From Rhizobium sp. Root483D2 (lineage in GTDB: Bacteria; Pseudomonadota; Alphaproteobacteria; Rhizobiales; Rhizobiaceae), in the NCBI RefSeq assembly GCF_001426685.1, contig NZ_LMFB01000039.1:121512-185511 (forward strand): a stretch of DNA of 64,000 nucleotides. The letters run 5' to 3'. The translations under genes and the position numbers were made by a program. The notes beneath the pieces were generated by a model that saw only the letters and a program-made list of their open reading frames with translations, made no database searches and had not been told where the DNA came from. Shown here in pieces: positions 33,540 to 42,923 of this stretch; positions within the stretch are counted from its first letter, which is position 1, and each line of letters starts with the position of its first letter.

Positions 33540-34495
33540 GCGGCGAGCTGATCCTCGGTATCGACGGTGGTGGAAGCAAGGTACTGGTTGCGCTTGCCGA
33601 CCACAGTGGCCGCATCCTGAGGACATCGATCGGGGGTGGGGTCAATCCCATGGATAACCCGAATTGGAGGCAGGAACTGGAGCGGCACCTAGAACCCTTC
33701 CGCCATGAAGCGCGGCTGTCGGCCGTTGCTGCCGCGCTGCCCGCCTATGGTGAGGTTTCGCATCTCTCCGCTCTGCAGCGCGACGCGATCGATCAGGCTT
33801 TTCCGGGCATTCCCCGGCAGGTTCTTAACGATGTCGATGCAGCGCATCAGGGAGCCTTTGCCGGCCGGCCGGGCATCCTCGTCCTTTCCGGCACAGGCTC
33901 CATGTCCTGGGCGCGCAACGACCAAGGTGCGTCTACAAGAAGCGGTGGCTGGGGCGATGTGATCGGCGACGAGGGAAGCAGTCACTGGATTGGACGGCAG
34001 GCGCTTAGCCTCGTCAGTCAAAGCCTGGACGGGCGCGCGCCACCGACCGCGCTTGCAGCAGCCCTGCTCGATTATTTGTGTATCGACCATGCCGCTCCGA
34101 TGAACGGACTGGGTGCATGGGTGAGCACGCTCACCAATCCGCGCGCCGAAATCGCAGCGCTTTCGAGACTTGTCGATCAGGTTGCGATGAAGGGCGACGA
34201 GGGCGCCGCCGGGCTTGTCGAAAGGGCTGCGGACGAACTCGCCAAACATTGTCGCGCCGTTGCCGGGCATTGCGGTCCGGATGCGCGCTGGACGTATGCT
34301 GGCGGCACGTTTTCAAGCCATTTCCTCCTCGATGCGCTCGAACGTCACATCGGCAGCCCCCCAGTGCAGCCGAAACTTCCCCCCATCGGCGGCGCGCTCC
34401 TTGTGGCCGCCCAACGTCTCGACTGGCCCTTGGAAGAAGGCTGGTTCGGGCAAATCACGGCCACGGCAAAAGGTTGTGACCGCGCATCCAAGTGA
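33536..34495 (+). CDS. BadF/BadG/BcrA-type sugar kinase (N-acetylglucosamine/galactosamine kinase-like)
   Basis: A 319-residue ASKHA-fold kinase (PF01869): phosphate-1 loop GIDGGGSKVLVALAD near the start, ADP-binding VLSGTGSMSWARN, then GGWGDVIGDEGSSHWIG, the pattern of GlcNAc/glucosamine kinases. It would phosphorylate the released amino sugar at C6 with ATP. The GTG start overlaps the DeoR stop. In GalNAc-type clusters of other proteobacteria this place is filled by AgaK. Confidence 0.85.
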   Translation: MSGELILGIDGGGSKVLVALADHSGRILRTSIGGGVNPMDNPNWRQELERHLEPFRHEARLSAVAAALPAYGEVSHLSALQRDAIDQAFPGIPRQVLNDVDAAHQGAFAGRPGILVLSGTGSMSWARNDQGASTRSGGWGDVIGDEGSSHWIGRQALSLVSQSLDGRAPPTALAAALLDYLCIDHAAPMNGLGAWVSTLTNPRAEIAALSRLVDQVAMKGDEGAAGLVERAADELAKHCRAVAGHCGPDARWTYAGGTFSSHFLLDALERHIGSPPVQPKLPPIGGALLVAAQRLDWPLEEGWFGQITATAKGCDRASK

Positions 34496-34526
34496 ATTGA
34501 GCTCAAGAACAAATAAGGATGGGAAC

Positions 34527-35783
34527 ATGCATAAATTCATCTTGCCTCTACTTGCTTCAGCGGCCCTGGTCATCGCCATGCCGGCGTTTGGTCAAGACGC
34601 AAAACCGCTCGCGGGCCAATCGATCACGGTCCTCATGCCCTCGCCGCAAGGGCCGAATATCGCCGAGGATTTCGAGGCCGAGACCGGCATTCATGTCGAT
34701 CTGCAGACGCTGTCCTGGGACGATATCCGGCCCAAACTGGTCACGGCTCTGGTTGCTGGAACCGCCCCGGCAGATGTGACCGAGTTCGACTGGTCATGGA
34801 CCGGGCAGTTCAGTGCCGCCGGCTGGTATATGCCGCTGAACGACGTCATCGATGCCGACACACTTGAAGATATCGGTGTTGCCAAGATCTTCACCGTCGA
34901 TGGCAAGCTGCTTGGTATCCCCTACACCAACGACTTCCGCGTCATGCTCGTCAACAAGAAGCATTTTGCCGATGCTGGTGTTGCAAACATGCCAAAGACG
35001 TTGAACGATCTGGTGGCCGCAGCCATGGCGATCAAGGAAAAAGGCATCACCGAATATCCGATCGGCCTGCCGGTTTCGGCGACGGAAGGCGCTTCCACAA
35101 GCTGGTACCTGCTGACCAAGGCGTTTGGCGGCGAGCTCTTCGACAAGGATTTCAATCCTCTGTTCCTGCAGCCAGACTCGGCTGGCTACAAGGCGCTGGC
35201 CTTCGAACTGATGCTTCTGAAGGACGGGCTCGTCGATCCCGCTTCGACCGGGCTGAAGGATAGCCAAATCAACGAGAGCATGTTCTCCCAAGGCCTCACC
35301 AGCATCATGATTTCAGGTGAACCTGGCCGTCTTGGCCAGATGAACGACCCCAAGCAGTCGAAGGTGGCTGGCCAGGTTGAAGCGATCCTCGTGCCGACGG
35401 AAAGCGGCGAAACCCGCAGCTTCGGCCTTCCGGAAGCTTTGGCTATTCCGAACGTGTCGGAAAACAAGGAGGCGGCGGTCGCTTTCGTCAAATGGTTTAC
35501 AAGCAGGGAGTTTCAGAAGAAGAACGCGGTCAACGGGTTCTTGCCGACACGGACATCTGCCTTGTCAGAACTTAATGAAGCCGGAAAGCTAAACAGCGGC
35601 GATGCGCTTGTTGCGCAGTCGAAGACTGTCGAAGCGCTGTTCCCTCAAGGCACGCCACCCTGGTATCCGCAGTTCTCAAGCGGCGTCAACACCGCGATCA
35701 ACAGCGCAGCCAAGGGCCAGATGAACGTAGACCAGGCAATGGAGGCTATTGCCACTGCCGCCAAGCAGGCGATGGCGCAGTGA
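34527..35783 (+). CDS. Sugar-binding protein, extracellular solute-binding family 1 (CUT1)
   Basis: A 418-residue periplasmic protein with a signal peptide (HKFILPLLASAALVIAMPAFG, cleavage near FGQ). Mature features are SITVLMPSPQGPNIAEDFEA, FDWSWTGQFSAAGWYMPLND and LGIPYTNDFRVMLVNKK. It binds the substrate of the importer and starts 31 bases after the kinase gene; the GTG of the first permease overlaps its stop. Confidence 0.92.
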   Translation: MHKFILPLLASAALVIAMPAFGQDAKPLAGQSITVLMPSPQGPNIAEDFEAETGIHVDLQTLSWDDIRPKLVTALVAGTAPADVTEFDWSWTGQFSAAGWYMPLNDVIDADTLEDIGVAKIFTVDGKLLGIPYTNDFRVMLVNKKHFADAGVANMPKTLNDLVAAAMAIKEKGITEYPIGLPVSATEGASTSWYLLTKAFGGELFDKDFNPLFLQPDSAGYKALAFELMLLKDGLVDPASTGLKDSQINESMFSQGLTSIMISGEPGRLGQMNDPKQSKVAGQVEAILVPTESGETRSFGLPEALAIPNVSENKEAAVAFVKWFTSREFQKKNAVNGFLPTRTSALSELNEAGKLNSGDALVAQSKTVEALFPQGTPPWYPQFSSGVNTAINSAAKGQMNVDQAMEAIATAAKQAMAQ

Positions 35784-36697
35784 GAGTGGTTGCTTCCGGC
35801 TATGTTGCAAAAAAGCGTGGGGTCGGCTTCAACGCCGACACCACCTTGGGCTTGCTGCTGGTGTCACCGATCGTGATCACGATGGTGGCCCTGGTCTTCT
35901 ATCCGATGGGGCGAACCGTCTGGGACAGTCTCCACCGGGTTAATCCCATGCAGGTCGGCACGCCGTTTGTCGGTCTGGAAAATTACAGCCGGATGCTGTC
36001 CGACGCACAGCTTGCAACGACTTGGGTCAATACGCTCACCTATGTCGTCCTTGCCGTTCTTGCGGAAATTATTCTCGGTGTTCTGGCGGCAGCCCTGATC
36101 AACCAGATCAAGACCGGGCGTCAGTGGGTGCTGGCGGCAGTCATCCTGCCCTGGGCTCTCCCCGGCGTCGTCAATTCGGTCATCTGGCTCTGGATCTATC
36201 AGCCGGGCGCAGGGTTGCTGAACGGCATTCTCGTGGCTCTGGGACTGCCGTTCGAGAACCATGTCTGGTTCAACGACCGCACCAGCGCGATCATCGCAGT
36301 CACCGTGGTGCACGTCTGGCGCATGATGCCGCTGACGATCGTCATCGTGCTTGCGGCCATGCAGGGCATTCCGGCGCACCTCTATGAGGCCGCCCGCATC
36401 GATGGCGCGACCCGTGTTCAGATGTTCGGACTGGTCACTTTACCTCTTGTTCGCAGCGCGATCGCTGTTGCGATGACGAATGCGACCGTCAACGCTTTCA
36501 ACCTTTTCGACGAAGCCTGGGTGCTTGCCGGAGCGAGCATCGAGACGCGGCCGGTGCTCGTTCAGATCTATCTCGAAACGTTCCAGAACCTCCGGTTTTC
36601 CTATGGGATGGCGCTCTCGGTTGTGGTCACGCTCGTGTCTCTGCTGATCTCGCTTGTCTATGTCCTTCGCGTTTACCGCAACACACGGTTCGACTGA
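35780..36697 (+). CDS. CUT1 sugar ABC permease, MalF type
   Basis: A 305-residue permease with about six membrane segments. The EAA loop is HLYEAARIDGATRVQMFGLV followed by TLPLVRSAI. The GTG start overlaps the binding-protein stop and its own stop overlaps the next start by one base, so the genes are tightly coupled. Confidence 0.92.
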   Translation: MRVVASGYVAKKRGVGFNADTTLGLLLVSPIVITMVALVFYPMGRTVWDSLHRVNPMQVGTPFVGLENYSRMLSDAQLATTWVNTLTYVVLAVLAEIILGVLAAALINQIKTGRQWVLAAVILPWALPGVVNSVIWLWIYQPGAGLLNGILVALGLPFENHVWFNDRTSAIIAVTVVHVWRMMPLTIVIVLAAMQGIPAHLYEAARIDGATRVQMFGLVTLPLVRSAIAVAMTNATVNAFNLFDEAWVLAGASIETRPVLVQIYLETFQNLRFSYGMALSVVVTLVSLLISLVYVLRVYRNTRFD

Positions 36698-37554
36698 TGA
36701 AAACCACTTTGTCCTATAAAATCTTGATTTGGACCGGCATTGCCGTCCTGTTGATCTGGTCCCTCGGGCCGATCTATTGGACGATTGCAAGCTCCGTGAC
36801 GCCGAGCGCCGATTTTTCGACCCGGCCGCTCAACTTCTTTCCGCAGCACTTCACGCTCGATCACTATTCGCGGCTGCTCGGTATCAACATCGCCCGGATC
36901 GGCGGCGTCGAAGTCTTCAAGCAGTTCCGCGCGGCACTGATCAACAGCGTAGTGACGTCGGTTGCGGCGACGTGTCTTTGCGTAGCGATTTCAGCCTTTG
37001 GTGCCTACGCGTTCACGCGGCTTCAGTTTCCCGGCCGCAAGGCGCTGTTCATCGTCGTCGTGGCAACGCTGGCAGTCCCCGCATATGCCGTGCTGATCCC
37101 GCTCTATCAGATCATGATCAAGCTGCATCTCGTTGATACCTATGTCGGTGTCGCACTCATCTATGTCTCGGCATTCCTGCCGCTATCGTTGTGGCTGCTC
37201 AAAAGTGTCTTTGAGGCGCTTCCCATTGCATTGGAGGAGGCAGCCCAGCTTGATGGCGCGGGCCGGCTCTATATCTTCTTCAACATCGTGCTGCCGCTGG
37301 CCGGCCCTGGCCTGACCGCCGCGGCGATCCTGACCTTCCTTGGCGCCTGGGGCCAATATCTCGTTCCGCTCATCTTCTCGCCGCAGGCAACAAAGCCCCT
37401 GACGGTTCTGATCCCGGAATTCGTGACCAAGAATTTCATCGACTACGGCCTGATCACGGCGAGCGGCTCGATCGCGATCATCATTCCAGCCCTCGTCGTC
37501 ATCTTTCTCAACCGTTACCTCGTCAGCGGCCTGCTGGCTGGTTCGGTTAAATAA
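36697..37554 (+). CDS. CUT1 sugar ABC permease, MalG type
   Basis: A 285-residue permease with about six membrane segments; EAA loop ALEEAAQLDGAGRLYIFFNI followed by VLPLAGPG. It forms the channel with the preceding gene product. Its stop lies 11 bases before the SIS-domain gene. Confidence 0.92.
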   Translation: MKTTLSYKILIWTGIAVLLIWSLGPIYWTIASSVTPSADFSTRPLNFFPQHFTLDHYSRLLGINIARIGGVEVFKQFRAALINSVVTSVAATCLCVAISAFGAYAFTRLQFPGRKALFIVVVATLAVPAYAVLIPLYQIMIKLHLVDTYVGVALIYVSAFLPLSLWLLKSVFEALPIALEEAAQLDGAGRLYIFFNIVLPLAGPGLTAAAILTFLGAWGQYLVPLIFSPQATKPLTVLIPEFVTKNFIDYGLITASGSIAIIIPALVVIFLNRYLVSGLLAGSVK

Positions 37555-37565
37555 TCGGAGACCCC

Positions 37566-38519
37566 ATGAACACGACCGAAAAGGTTATTTTCGAACAATT
37601 CCCGTATTGGGAAAAAGCCATCGGCGCGAACGTCAAGACCAGCGGTGAGGAACTGCTCGTCTTCGTTGGCTGCGGCACCTCGTACAATCTCGCACTTTCT
37701 CTTGCCGCCTATGCAAATATGGCTGGACGCAGAGCCATAGCGGCACCCGGTGCCGAATGGCTAAACCGCCCATCGGCTTTCTGGCCCGAATGGCGCAAGA
37801 CCCACATTGTCGCCCTTTCCCGCAGCGGCGAGACGACGGAAACGGTGGCCGCCGCCAAGGCAAGCCGGGCCGCCGGCGCGTTCGTCACAGCGATTACCGT
37901 CGAAGCAGAGAGCGCGCTGGCCAAGAACTGCGACCGGTTGATCGCGGCCGCGACCCATCCGGACGAAGGCATCGTCATGACCGTGTCCGCCAGCCTCATG
38001 GTCCTTCTAGGCTTGCAGATGATCGGGCAGGAAATTCCCGCATCTTTGGTCGGCTCTGCCCGCCGGCTCGCTGACGAGCTCGATGCTGCGCTGCCCAAAA
38101 TCATTGAGGATCGCTCGCATTTCGTGTTCCTCGGCAGTGGCCCGCTGTTCGGAGTCGCCTTGGAAGGGGCGCTTAAACTGATGGAAATGAGCCAGATCAT
38201 GACTCAGGCCTTCCATCCGCTGGAATACCGCCATGGCCCGATCAGTCTGGTTGACGAACAGACGGCCGCCATCATGCTCTACAGCTCAGATCAGAAGGAG
38301 GCCGAAATAAAGCTGGTCGAAGAGTTGCGGGATAAGGGCGCGGTGGTCATCGGGTTCGGCGGACCGGGGGATATCGAGTTTGCCGTTGACGCCGGTCTTT
38401 CGCTCGCCGGTCTTGCCGTGCTTCCGGCGCTGCAGATCCTTGGGGAGCGCGCAGCCCAAGCCAGAGGCATCGAGACGGTCTCCCCCCGGCACCTGACCAA
38501 GGTTGTGACGCTGGCATGA
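37566..38519 (+). CDS. SIS-domain sugar-phosphate deaminase/isomerase, AgaS-like
   Basis: A 317-residue protein with two SIS domains: FVGCGTSYNLALSLAAYA and ALSRSGETTETV in the first, VFLGSGPLFGVALEGALKLM and FHPLEYRHGP in the second. This is the layout of AgaS and of the isomerase half of GlmS. In GalNAc operons AgaS converts galactosamine-6-phosphate to tagatose-6-phosphate with release of ammonia. The GatZ-family neighbour, whose start overlaps its stop, supports tagatose-6-phosphate as product. Confidence 0.87.
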   Translation: MNTTEKVIFEQFPYWEKAIGANVKTSGEELLVFVGCGTSYNLALSLAAYANMAGRRAIAAPGAEWLNRPSAFWPEWRKTHIVALSRSGETTETVAAAKASRAAGAFVTAITVEAESALAKNCDRLIAAATHPDEGIVMTVSASLMVLLGLQMIGQEIPASLVGSARRLADELDAALPKIIEDRSHFVFLGSGPLFGVALEGALKLMEMSQIMTQAFHPLEYRHGPISLVDEQTAAIMLYSSDQKEAEIKLVEELRDKGAVVIGFGGPGDIEFAVDAGLSLAGLAVLPALQILGERAAQARGIETVSPRHLTKVVTLA

Positions 38520-39814
38520 GTGCGATCGACGACAATCGCGAAGTAGCGCTTCAAAAGCTGTTCGGCGTCAGACATCTGCCTCTCCCGCGTGGCATCACAT
38601 CCGTCTGCTCGGCGCATCCGCTTGTCATAGAGGCAGCGCTCCGTCGCGCCGCTGCAGAGGATCAGGTCGCGCTTATCGAGGCCACCTGCAATCAGGTCAA
38701 TCAGGAAGGTGGCTACACCGGGATGAAGCCCTCGGATTTTCGAAGGTTTATCGAAGGCATAGCCGCCGATATAGGTTTTCCTGTTGAGCGCATCATTCTT
38801 GGCGGCGACCATCTCGGTCCCAATCCATGGAGGAAACTTCCGGCAGAAGACGCGATGGTGCGGGCGGAGGCGATGGTTGCAGCCTATGTCGAGGCCGGGT
38901 TCGAGAAGATACATCTCGATACCTCGATGGGCTGCGCGGGCGAACCTCTGGCGCTCGAAGACGAATTGACTTCGGCTCGAGCCGCCCGCCTGGCGAAAAC
39001 TGCAGAAGATGCAGCGCTTCGCTCGGGACGGCGTCCGCCCGTCTATATCATCGGAACCGAAGTTCCGCCACCCGGCGGAGCGACGCACCAGCTCGACGAA
39101 ATTGAGGTCACGCGCGCGGATGCCGCCATGAAGACGCTGGCTGTTCACCGAGCTGCGTTTACTCGAGCCGGGGTGGCTTCGGCAATGGAGCGCGTCATCG
39201 GGATCGTCGTTCAACCGGGTGTCGAATTCGGCAACGCAAATGTGGCGCTTTACAAGCCGGACCGGGCGCACGAACTGATTGCGGCGCTGGAAGAGATGCC
39301 CGGACTGCTGTTCGAAGCGCATTCCACCGATTACCAGCCCGCCGCCGCCCTATCTGCCCTTGTCGATGGAGGCTTTGCAATCCTAAAGGTCGGACCGGGA
39401 CTGACGTTTGCGCTGCGTGAAGCTCTATACGGTGTCGACGCGATCGCCGATGTGATCGACCGGAGAGCCGGTGAAGCCAACCTTGTGACAACCATGGAAG
39501 CGCTTATGGTCGAGCAGCCTGCAAGTTGGGCCGGCCATTACAGCGGCGGAGCGGACGAAGAGCTGCTGCAGCGGCATTTCAGCTATAGCGACCGGATCCG
39601 CTACTATTGGCCGGACGCCAAGGCCTCTGCTGCAGTCGATGACCTGTTCGGCCGGTTCACCGGCGACATTCCCGAAACGCTGATCAGTCAGTATCTGGGA
39701 AGGCTTCATGCCGACGCCGTGGAAAAGCGTGTCGCACCCCGGCCGCGCGACCTCTGCCTGGCCGCAATCGATGCGGCATTGGCTCCCTATTTTGATGCCA
39801 CAACAGCCCGATAA
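38516..39814 (+). CDS. GatZ/KbaZ/AgaZ-family protein (PF08013), probable tagatose-6-phosphate 4-epimerase
   Basis: A 432-residue TIM-barrel protein. Recognisable parts are [59 protein letters not shown] and [10 protein letters not shown]. The family was named as the non-catalytic subunit of tagatose-bisphosphate aldolase, but no catalytic GatY/KbaY gene lies here. A PF08013 member of Agrobacterium tumefaciens was shown to epimerise tagatose-6-phosphate to fructose-6-phosphate (published work on altritol and galactitol catabolism), and the same activity is the best guess here. Confidence 0.87.
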   Translation: MSAIDDNREVALQKLFGVRHLPLPRGITSVCSAHPLVIEAALRRAAAEDQVALIEATCNQVNQEGGYTGMKPSDFRRFIEGIAADIGFPVERIILGGDHLGPNPWRKLPAEDAMVRAEAMVAAYVEAGFEKIHLDTSMGCAGEPLALEDELTSARAARLAKTAEDAALRSGRRPPVYIIGTEVPPPGGATHQLDEIEVTRADAAMKTLAVHRAAFTRAGVASAMERVIGIVVQPGVEFGNANVALYKPDRAHELIAALEEMPGLLFEAHSTDYQPAAALSALVDGGFAILKVGPGLTFALREALYGVDAIADVIDRRAGEANLVTTMEALMVEQPASWAGHYSGGADEELLQRHFSYSDRIRYYWPDAKASAAVDDLFGRFTGDIPETLISQYLGRLHADAVEKRVAPRPRDLCLAAIDAALAPYFDATTAR

Positions 39815-39875
39815 ACGAACGGTGGCTGCTTGCTGCCGGATACACGAACATACGATGACACAGCCGGAGAAAGTT

Positions 39876-40946
39876 ATGGCGTCAGTAAGCGTTACGAATG
39901 TCCGCAAGAGCTACGGTCATTTCGAAGTTCTGCATGGGGTGGACGTCGATATCGAGGATGGCGAATTCGTTATTCTCGTCGGCCCGTCCGGCTGCGGAAA
40001 ATCGACATTGCTGCGCATGATTGCAGGGCTTGAGGAGATTTCCGGCGGAACGGTCTCGATCGGTAGCAAGGTGGTCAACAATGTCGCCCCCAAGGAACGC
40101 GATATTGCAATGGTCTTCCAGTCCTACGCGCTTTACCCACATCTGACGGTCGAAGCGAATATGGGATTTTCGCTGAAACTGGCAAAAGCGGCGAAGGAAG
40201 AGACCAGGAAACGAGTCCTGGACGCCGCGCAAATTCTGGGACTTGAGCATCTGCTCGACAGATATCCGCGAAATCTCTCAGGCGGCCAGCGCCAGCGTGT
40301 TGCAATGGGCCGCGCTATCGTCAGAAATCCCCAGGTTTTCCTGTTTGACGAACCCTTGTCGAACCTTGATGCAAAGCTGCGCGTTCAGATGCGCTCCGAG
40401 ATCAAGCAGTTGCACCAGCGATTGAAGACGACGACCATCTACGTTACCCACGATCAGATCGAGGCGATGACGATGGCCGACAGGATTGTGGTGATGCGGG
40501 ATGGCTTCGTTGAGCAGATCGGCACACCGCTCGACCTCTACGACCGCCCCGCAAATCTTTTTGTCGCGGGATTTATCGGGTCGCCGGGGATGAACCTCAT
40601 TCGTGGAAGGATCAGCGCCACCGGTCCGCTGGCCTTTATCGCCGACAGCGGCGGCAAATTGCCATTACCTGCCGGGGCAGACTTGGAGCGTGGAGCCGAA
40701 GTCGTCTATGGCATCCGACCGGAACACCTGACGATTGGGCAAGGCCCGGTCACAGCAGACGTCCTTTTGATCGAGCCGACCGGAGCTGAAACCCAGGTGA
40801 CCGCCAAGTTTGGATCGAACCACCTGATCGCGACCGTCCGGGAACGGCTAAACCTTGCCGCTGGCGACACACTGGCCATCGCGCCGGACGTTGGCAAACT
40901 GCATCTGTTTGACGCGAAGACGGAAAAGCGATTGTTGCTAGCGTAA
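39876..40946 (+). CDS. CUT1 sugar ABC transporter ATPase, UgpC/MalK type
   Basis: A 356-residue ATPase with Walker [10 protein letters not shown], signature LSGGQRQRV, Walker [13 protein letters not shown], switch His in [10 protein letters not shown] and a C-terminal TOBE domain ([13 protein letters not shown]). ATG 39876 has GGAGA upstream; ATG 39855 and a frame open to 39708 are longer alternatives. It ends the operon and energises the permeases at 35780-37554. Confidence 0.93.
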   Translation: MASVSVTNVRKSYGHFEVLHGVDVDIEDGEFVILVGPSGCGKSTLLRMIAGLEEISGGTVSIGSKVVNNVAPKERDIAMVFQSYALYPHLTVEANMGFSLKLAKAAKEETRKRVLDAAQILGLEHLLDRYPRNLSGGQRQRVAMGRAIVRNPQVFLFDEPLSNLDAKLRVQMRSEIKQLHQRLKTTTIYVTHDQIEAMTMADRIVVMRDGFVEQIGTPLDLYDRPANLFVAGFIGSPGMNLIRGRISATGPLAFIADSGGKLPLPAGADLERGAEVVYGIRPEHLTIGQGPVTADVLLIEPTGAETQVTAKFGSNHLIATVRERLNLAAGDTLAIAPDVGKLHLFDAKTEKRLLLA

Positions 40947-40979
40947 AATCTTCAAAGGTTTCCGTATTGTGGCTCGTGC

Positions 40980-41178
40980 TAAGCGGATCGTTGCTGCCGT
41001 CCGCCGGTAAGATGGATTTCCCCGCAAGCGGTCGTGTTGGCAGAATTGTCGGCACCCGCGAACTGGACATTAACGGCATGCCGTAAGGCGCGCCGTATGC
41101 AGTCACGGAAACTGCGGTCCGTATTCTTCGCGTCCTCCATGGTGCGCAGGAATGGCCAGACACCTTGCCCACGAGCTA
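40980..41178 (+). pseudogene. Decayed second copy of the ParE-type toxin gene
   Basis: This stretch aligns base by base with codons ~30-97 of the toxin at 18354-18647. In one 66-base block 61 positions agree. A one-base insertion near 41010 shifts the frame, and the codon matching the toxin's PYV tyrosine region is now TAA (41085-41087). No antitoxin copy precedes it. The similarity continues a few dozen bases past the toxin stop, so a segment including flank was duplicated or acquired and then decayed. Confidence 0.85.
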
Positions 41179-41446
41179 GACTTTATCCGGTGTCGAGAAC
41201 AACTGGGCGGTGGTTCTAACTGGTTCAAGGCATCTGGAATCATCGGCAAGTCTTGAAAGCGGTTTTCCAATTGACCGGCCAGATCGACAGATTGCGGACC
41301 ACACGGAGTAAACTTTACGCCCATGAAGCGCCCTCAGGATAAGTCTTCCCACCTAATGGATCAAATTTACACGAAAACTAACATTTCCATGCTTTTTCAC
41401 CTAAAATCGTGCCATCGCACACCCCAACCAGCACTGGATACAGACG

Positions 41447-41821
41447 ATGTTCACCCACGTGATGATCGGCAGCAATGACCTTACGAGATCCAAAGCCTTC
41501 TACGACGCCACCTTCATGGCCCTTGGGGGCGCACCCGGGGAGGTTGATGCCAGAGGGAGGCTTGTCTACGGACATGGCGGAAGCCGCCTAATGATAACTG
41601 TGCCGATTGATGGGAAACCCGCGACCGTCGCAAATGGTGGAACGATTGGTCTTGTCGCTTCAAGCCAGGAGCATGTGAAAGCATGGCACGACGCTGGCGT
41701 GAGAAATGGAGGTCGATCCACAGAGACACCTCCTTGCCAACGACCAAATGGATCTTTTGTGGCCTATCTCCGTGATCCAGATGGAAACAAGCTGACCGCG
41801 CGCACGCTAACGTTGGCCTAA
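41447..41821 (+). CDS. VOC-family (glyoxalase/dioxygenase-like) protein
   Basis: A 124-residue protein with the beta-alpha-beta-beta-beta VOC fold: THVMIGSNDLTRSKAFYDAT at the start and SFVAYLRDPDGNKLTA at the end. Metal ligands would come from His 4 (FTHV) and a residue in the C-terminal strand, although the usual final Glu position reads Lys in DGNKL, so metal binding may be altered. It is a single gene with no obvious operon partner. Confidence 0.82.
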   Translation: MFTHVMIGSNDLTRSKAFYDATFMALGGAPGEVDARGRLVYGHGGSRLMITVPIDGKPATVANGGTIGLVASSQEHVKAWHDAGVRNGGRSTETPPCQRPNGSFVAYLRDPDGNKLTARTLTLA

Positions 41822-42015
41822 ATTGGCATTGCACGGCGTGCTTTTTGTGCGCAACTATAATCATGCAGTGCTGGCGGTACTGGCCCTGTCCGCGATCGTG
41901 GTTATTCTCGTCCATGTTGCCAGCGTTCCGGTCACAAAGGACGAACAGATCGACATAGGCCAAGAAAAACGTTGTAGCGCCGGATTGACGATGCGGTGCT
42001 GCGGGTCCCTGCCTC

Positions 42016-42240
42016 TCAGGCGTGCAGTACTTTTTCCAATACATACCGGACATTTGATGGCGTTCCCCGCATCTCGCATCGTCCGCCCTCTTCGATCTTC
42101 CTACAAATTAAGTCTACGCGGGCTGAGTCATGGGAGGCGAGCAACAAAACTTTCCGAAGTGTGACTTTTGTCAACGTGACGGGCCTACGACTTAGGCGTC
42201 CATTCTTGTAGACCAACAAACGAATTGTCTCTGACATCAT
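42016..42240 (-). CDS. Small hypothetical protein
   Basis: A possible 74-residue protein starting MMSETIRLLVYKNGRLSRRP from ATG 42240, with GGGGG 5 bases upstream. It is basic, lacks membrane segments and matches no family I know. Support rests on the ribosome site and plausible codon use. It could be a chance frame in a gene-poor stretch. Confidence 0.4.
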   Translation of the reverse strand: MMSETIRLLVYKNGRLSRRPVTLTKVTLRKVLLLASHDSARVDLICRKIEEGGRCEMRGTPSNVRYVLEKVLHA

Positions 42241-42586
42241 TTGAACCCCCAATGGCAGATTGAGCGCGCATGTCGTGTTTATTTTTTAACATATCAACCA
42301 AGGCCTGCGCAAATGATCAGTAAGAGCTCGATCCTCTGCTCTCTTTAAATTTTTGTTCCGATCGGCCGTTCAGCCAGTTGCGCTATATCCGGCCCAGCCT
42401 AACGCGTACAGATGTAGACCATTAGCCACGGCCAATCGATAATCTGTGACTTAGCAAAACGGGCGCCTCAACACAGCAATCGCCCCAAAAATGGCGCGCG
42501 TCCCGTAAGATGTGACGGGATGTCTGTTAGACGTTTGTTTACCAAGACGGGTGACGATTTCAACGTTTGATAGACGGGTTATCGAT
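42241..42586 (+). other. 346-base gap
   Basis: No gene is supported. The sequence is AT-richer than the neighbours around 42270-42300 and presumably holds the promoters of the two small flanking genes. Confidence 0.4.
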
Positions 42587-42730
42587 ATGAGCACAATCAT
42601 TGATTTACTTGAAGGTGCAAAGTTACTGGCTAGGTCTGAAAACAATTTGATGCTGGCGTACCTCATCGAGATGGCACAGGAAGAGGCGCGCGAAGCTACC
42701 GCCCAACGTCCGAAGAAAAGGACGGTGTGA
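42587..42730 (+). CDS. Small hypothetical protein (47 residues)
   Basis: MSTIIDLLEGAKLLARSENN followed by LMLAYLIEMAQEEARE looks like two amphipathic helices and ends in a basic tail. Similar short helical proteins are common and unannotated in rhizobia, from memory. The ribosome site is weak, and longer in-frame starts exist upstream (42512). Confidence 0.5.
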   Translation: MSTIIDLLEGAKLLARSENNLMLAYLIEMAQEEAREATAQRPKKRTV

Positions 42731-42923
42731 CCACTCTGCGGCGACGGCAACTTGGGGTAGGTGGCACTAATCGAATTCACTGGTTTTCTTTTCCACCACG
42801 CATGAGCGATGGTCGAATGCGTGGTATTTCTCAAATCAGCGTTCGACATCCTCATTAAATGTTTTTTCTGGTTGAGGAGTTGAGACCCATTCTTTTATGT
42901 CCGGACCGTGGGGATAACCGTGC

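Noticed and set aside
41823..42164. A plus-strand frame with one hydrophobic stretch (AVLAVLALSAIVVILVHVAS)
   Set aside because: TTG start directly after the VOC gene, no ribosome site, and the rest is basic low-quality sequence; it may be chance.
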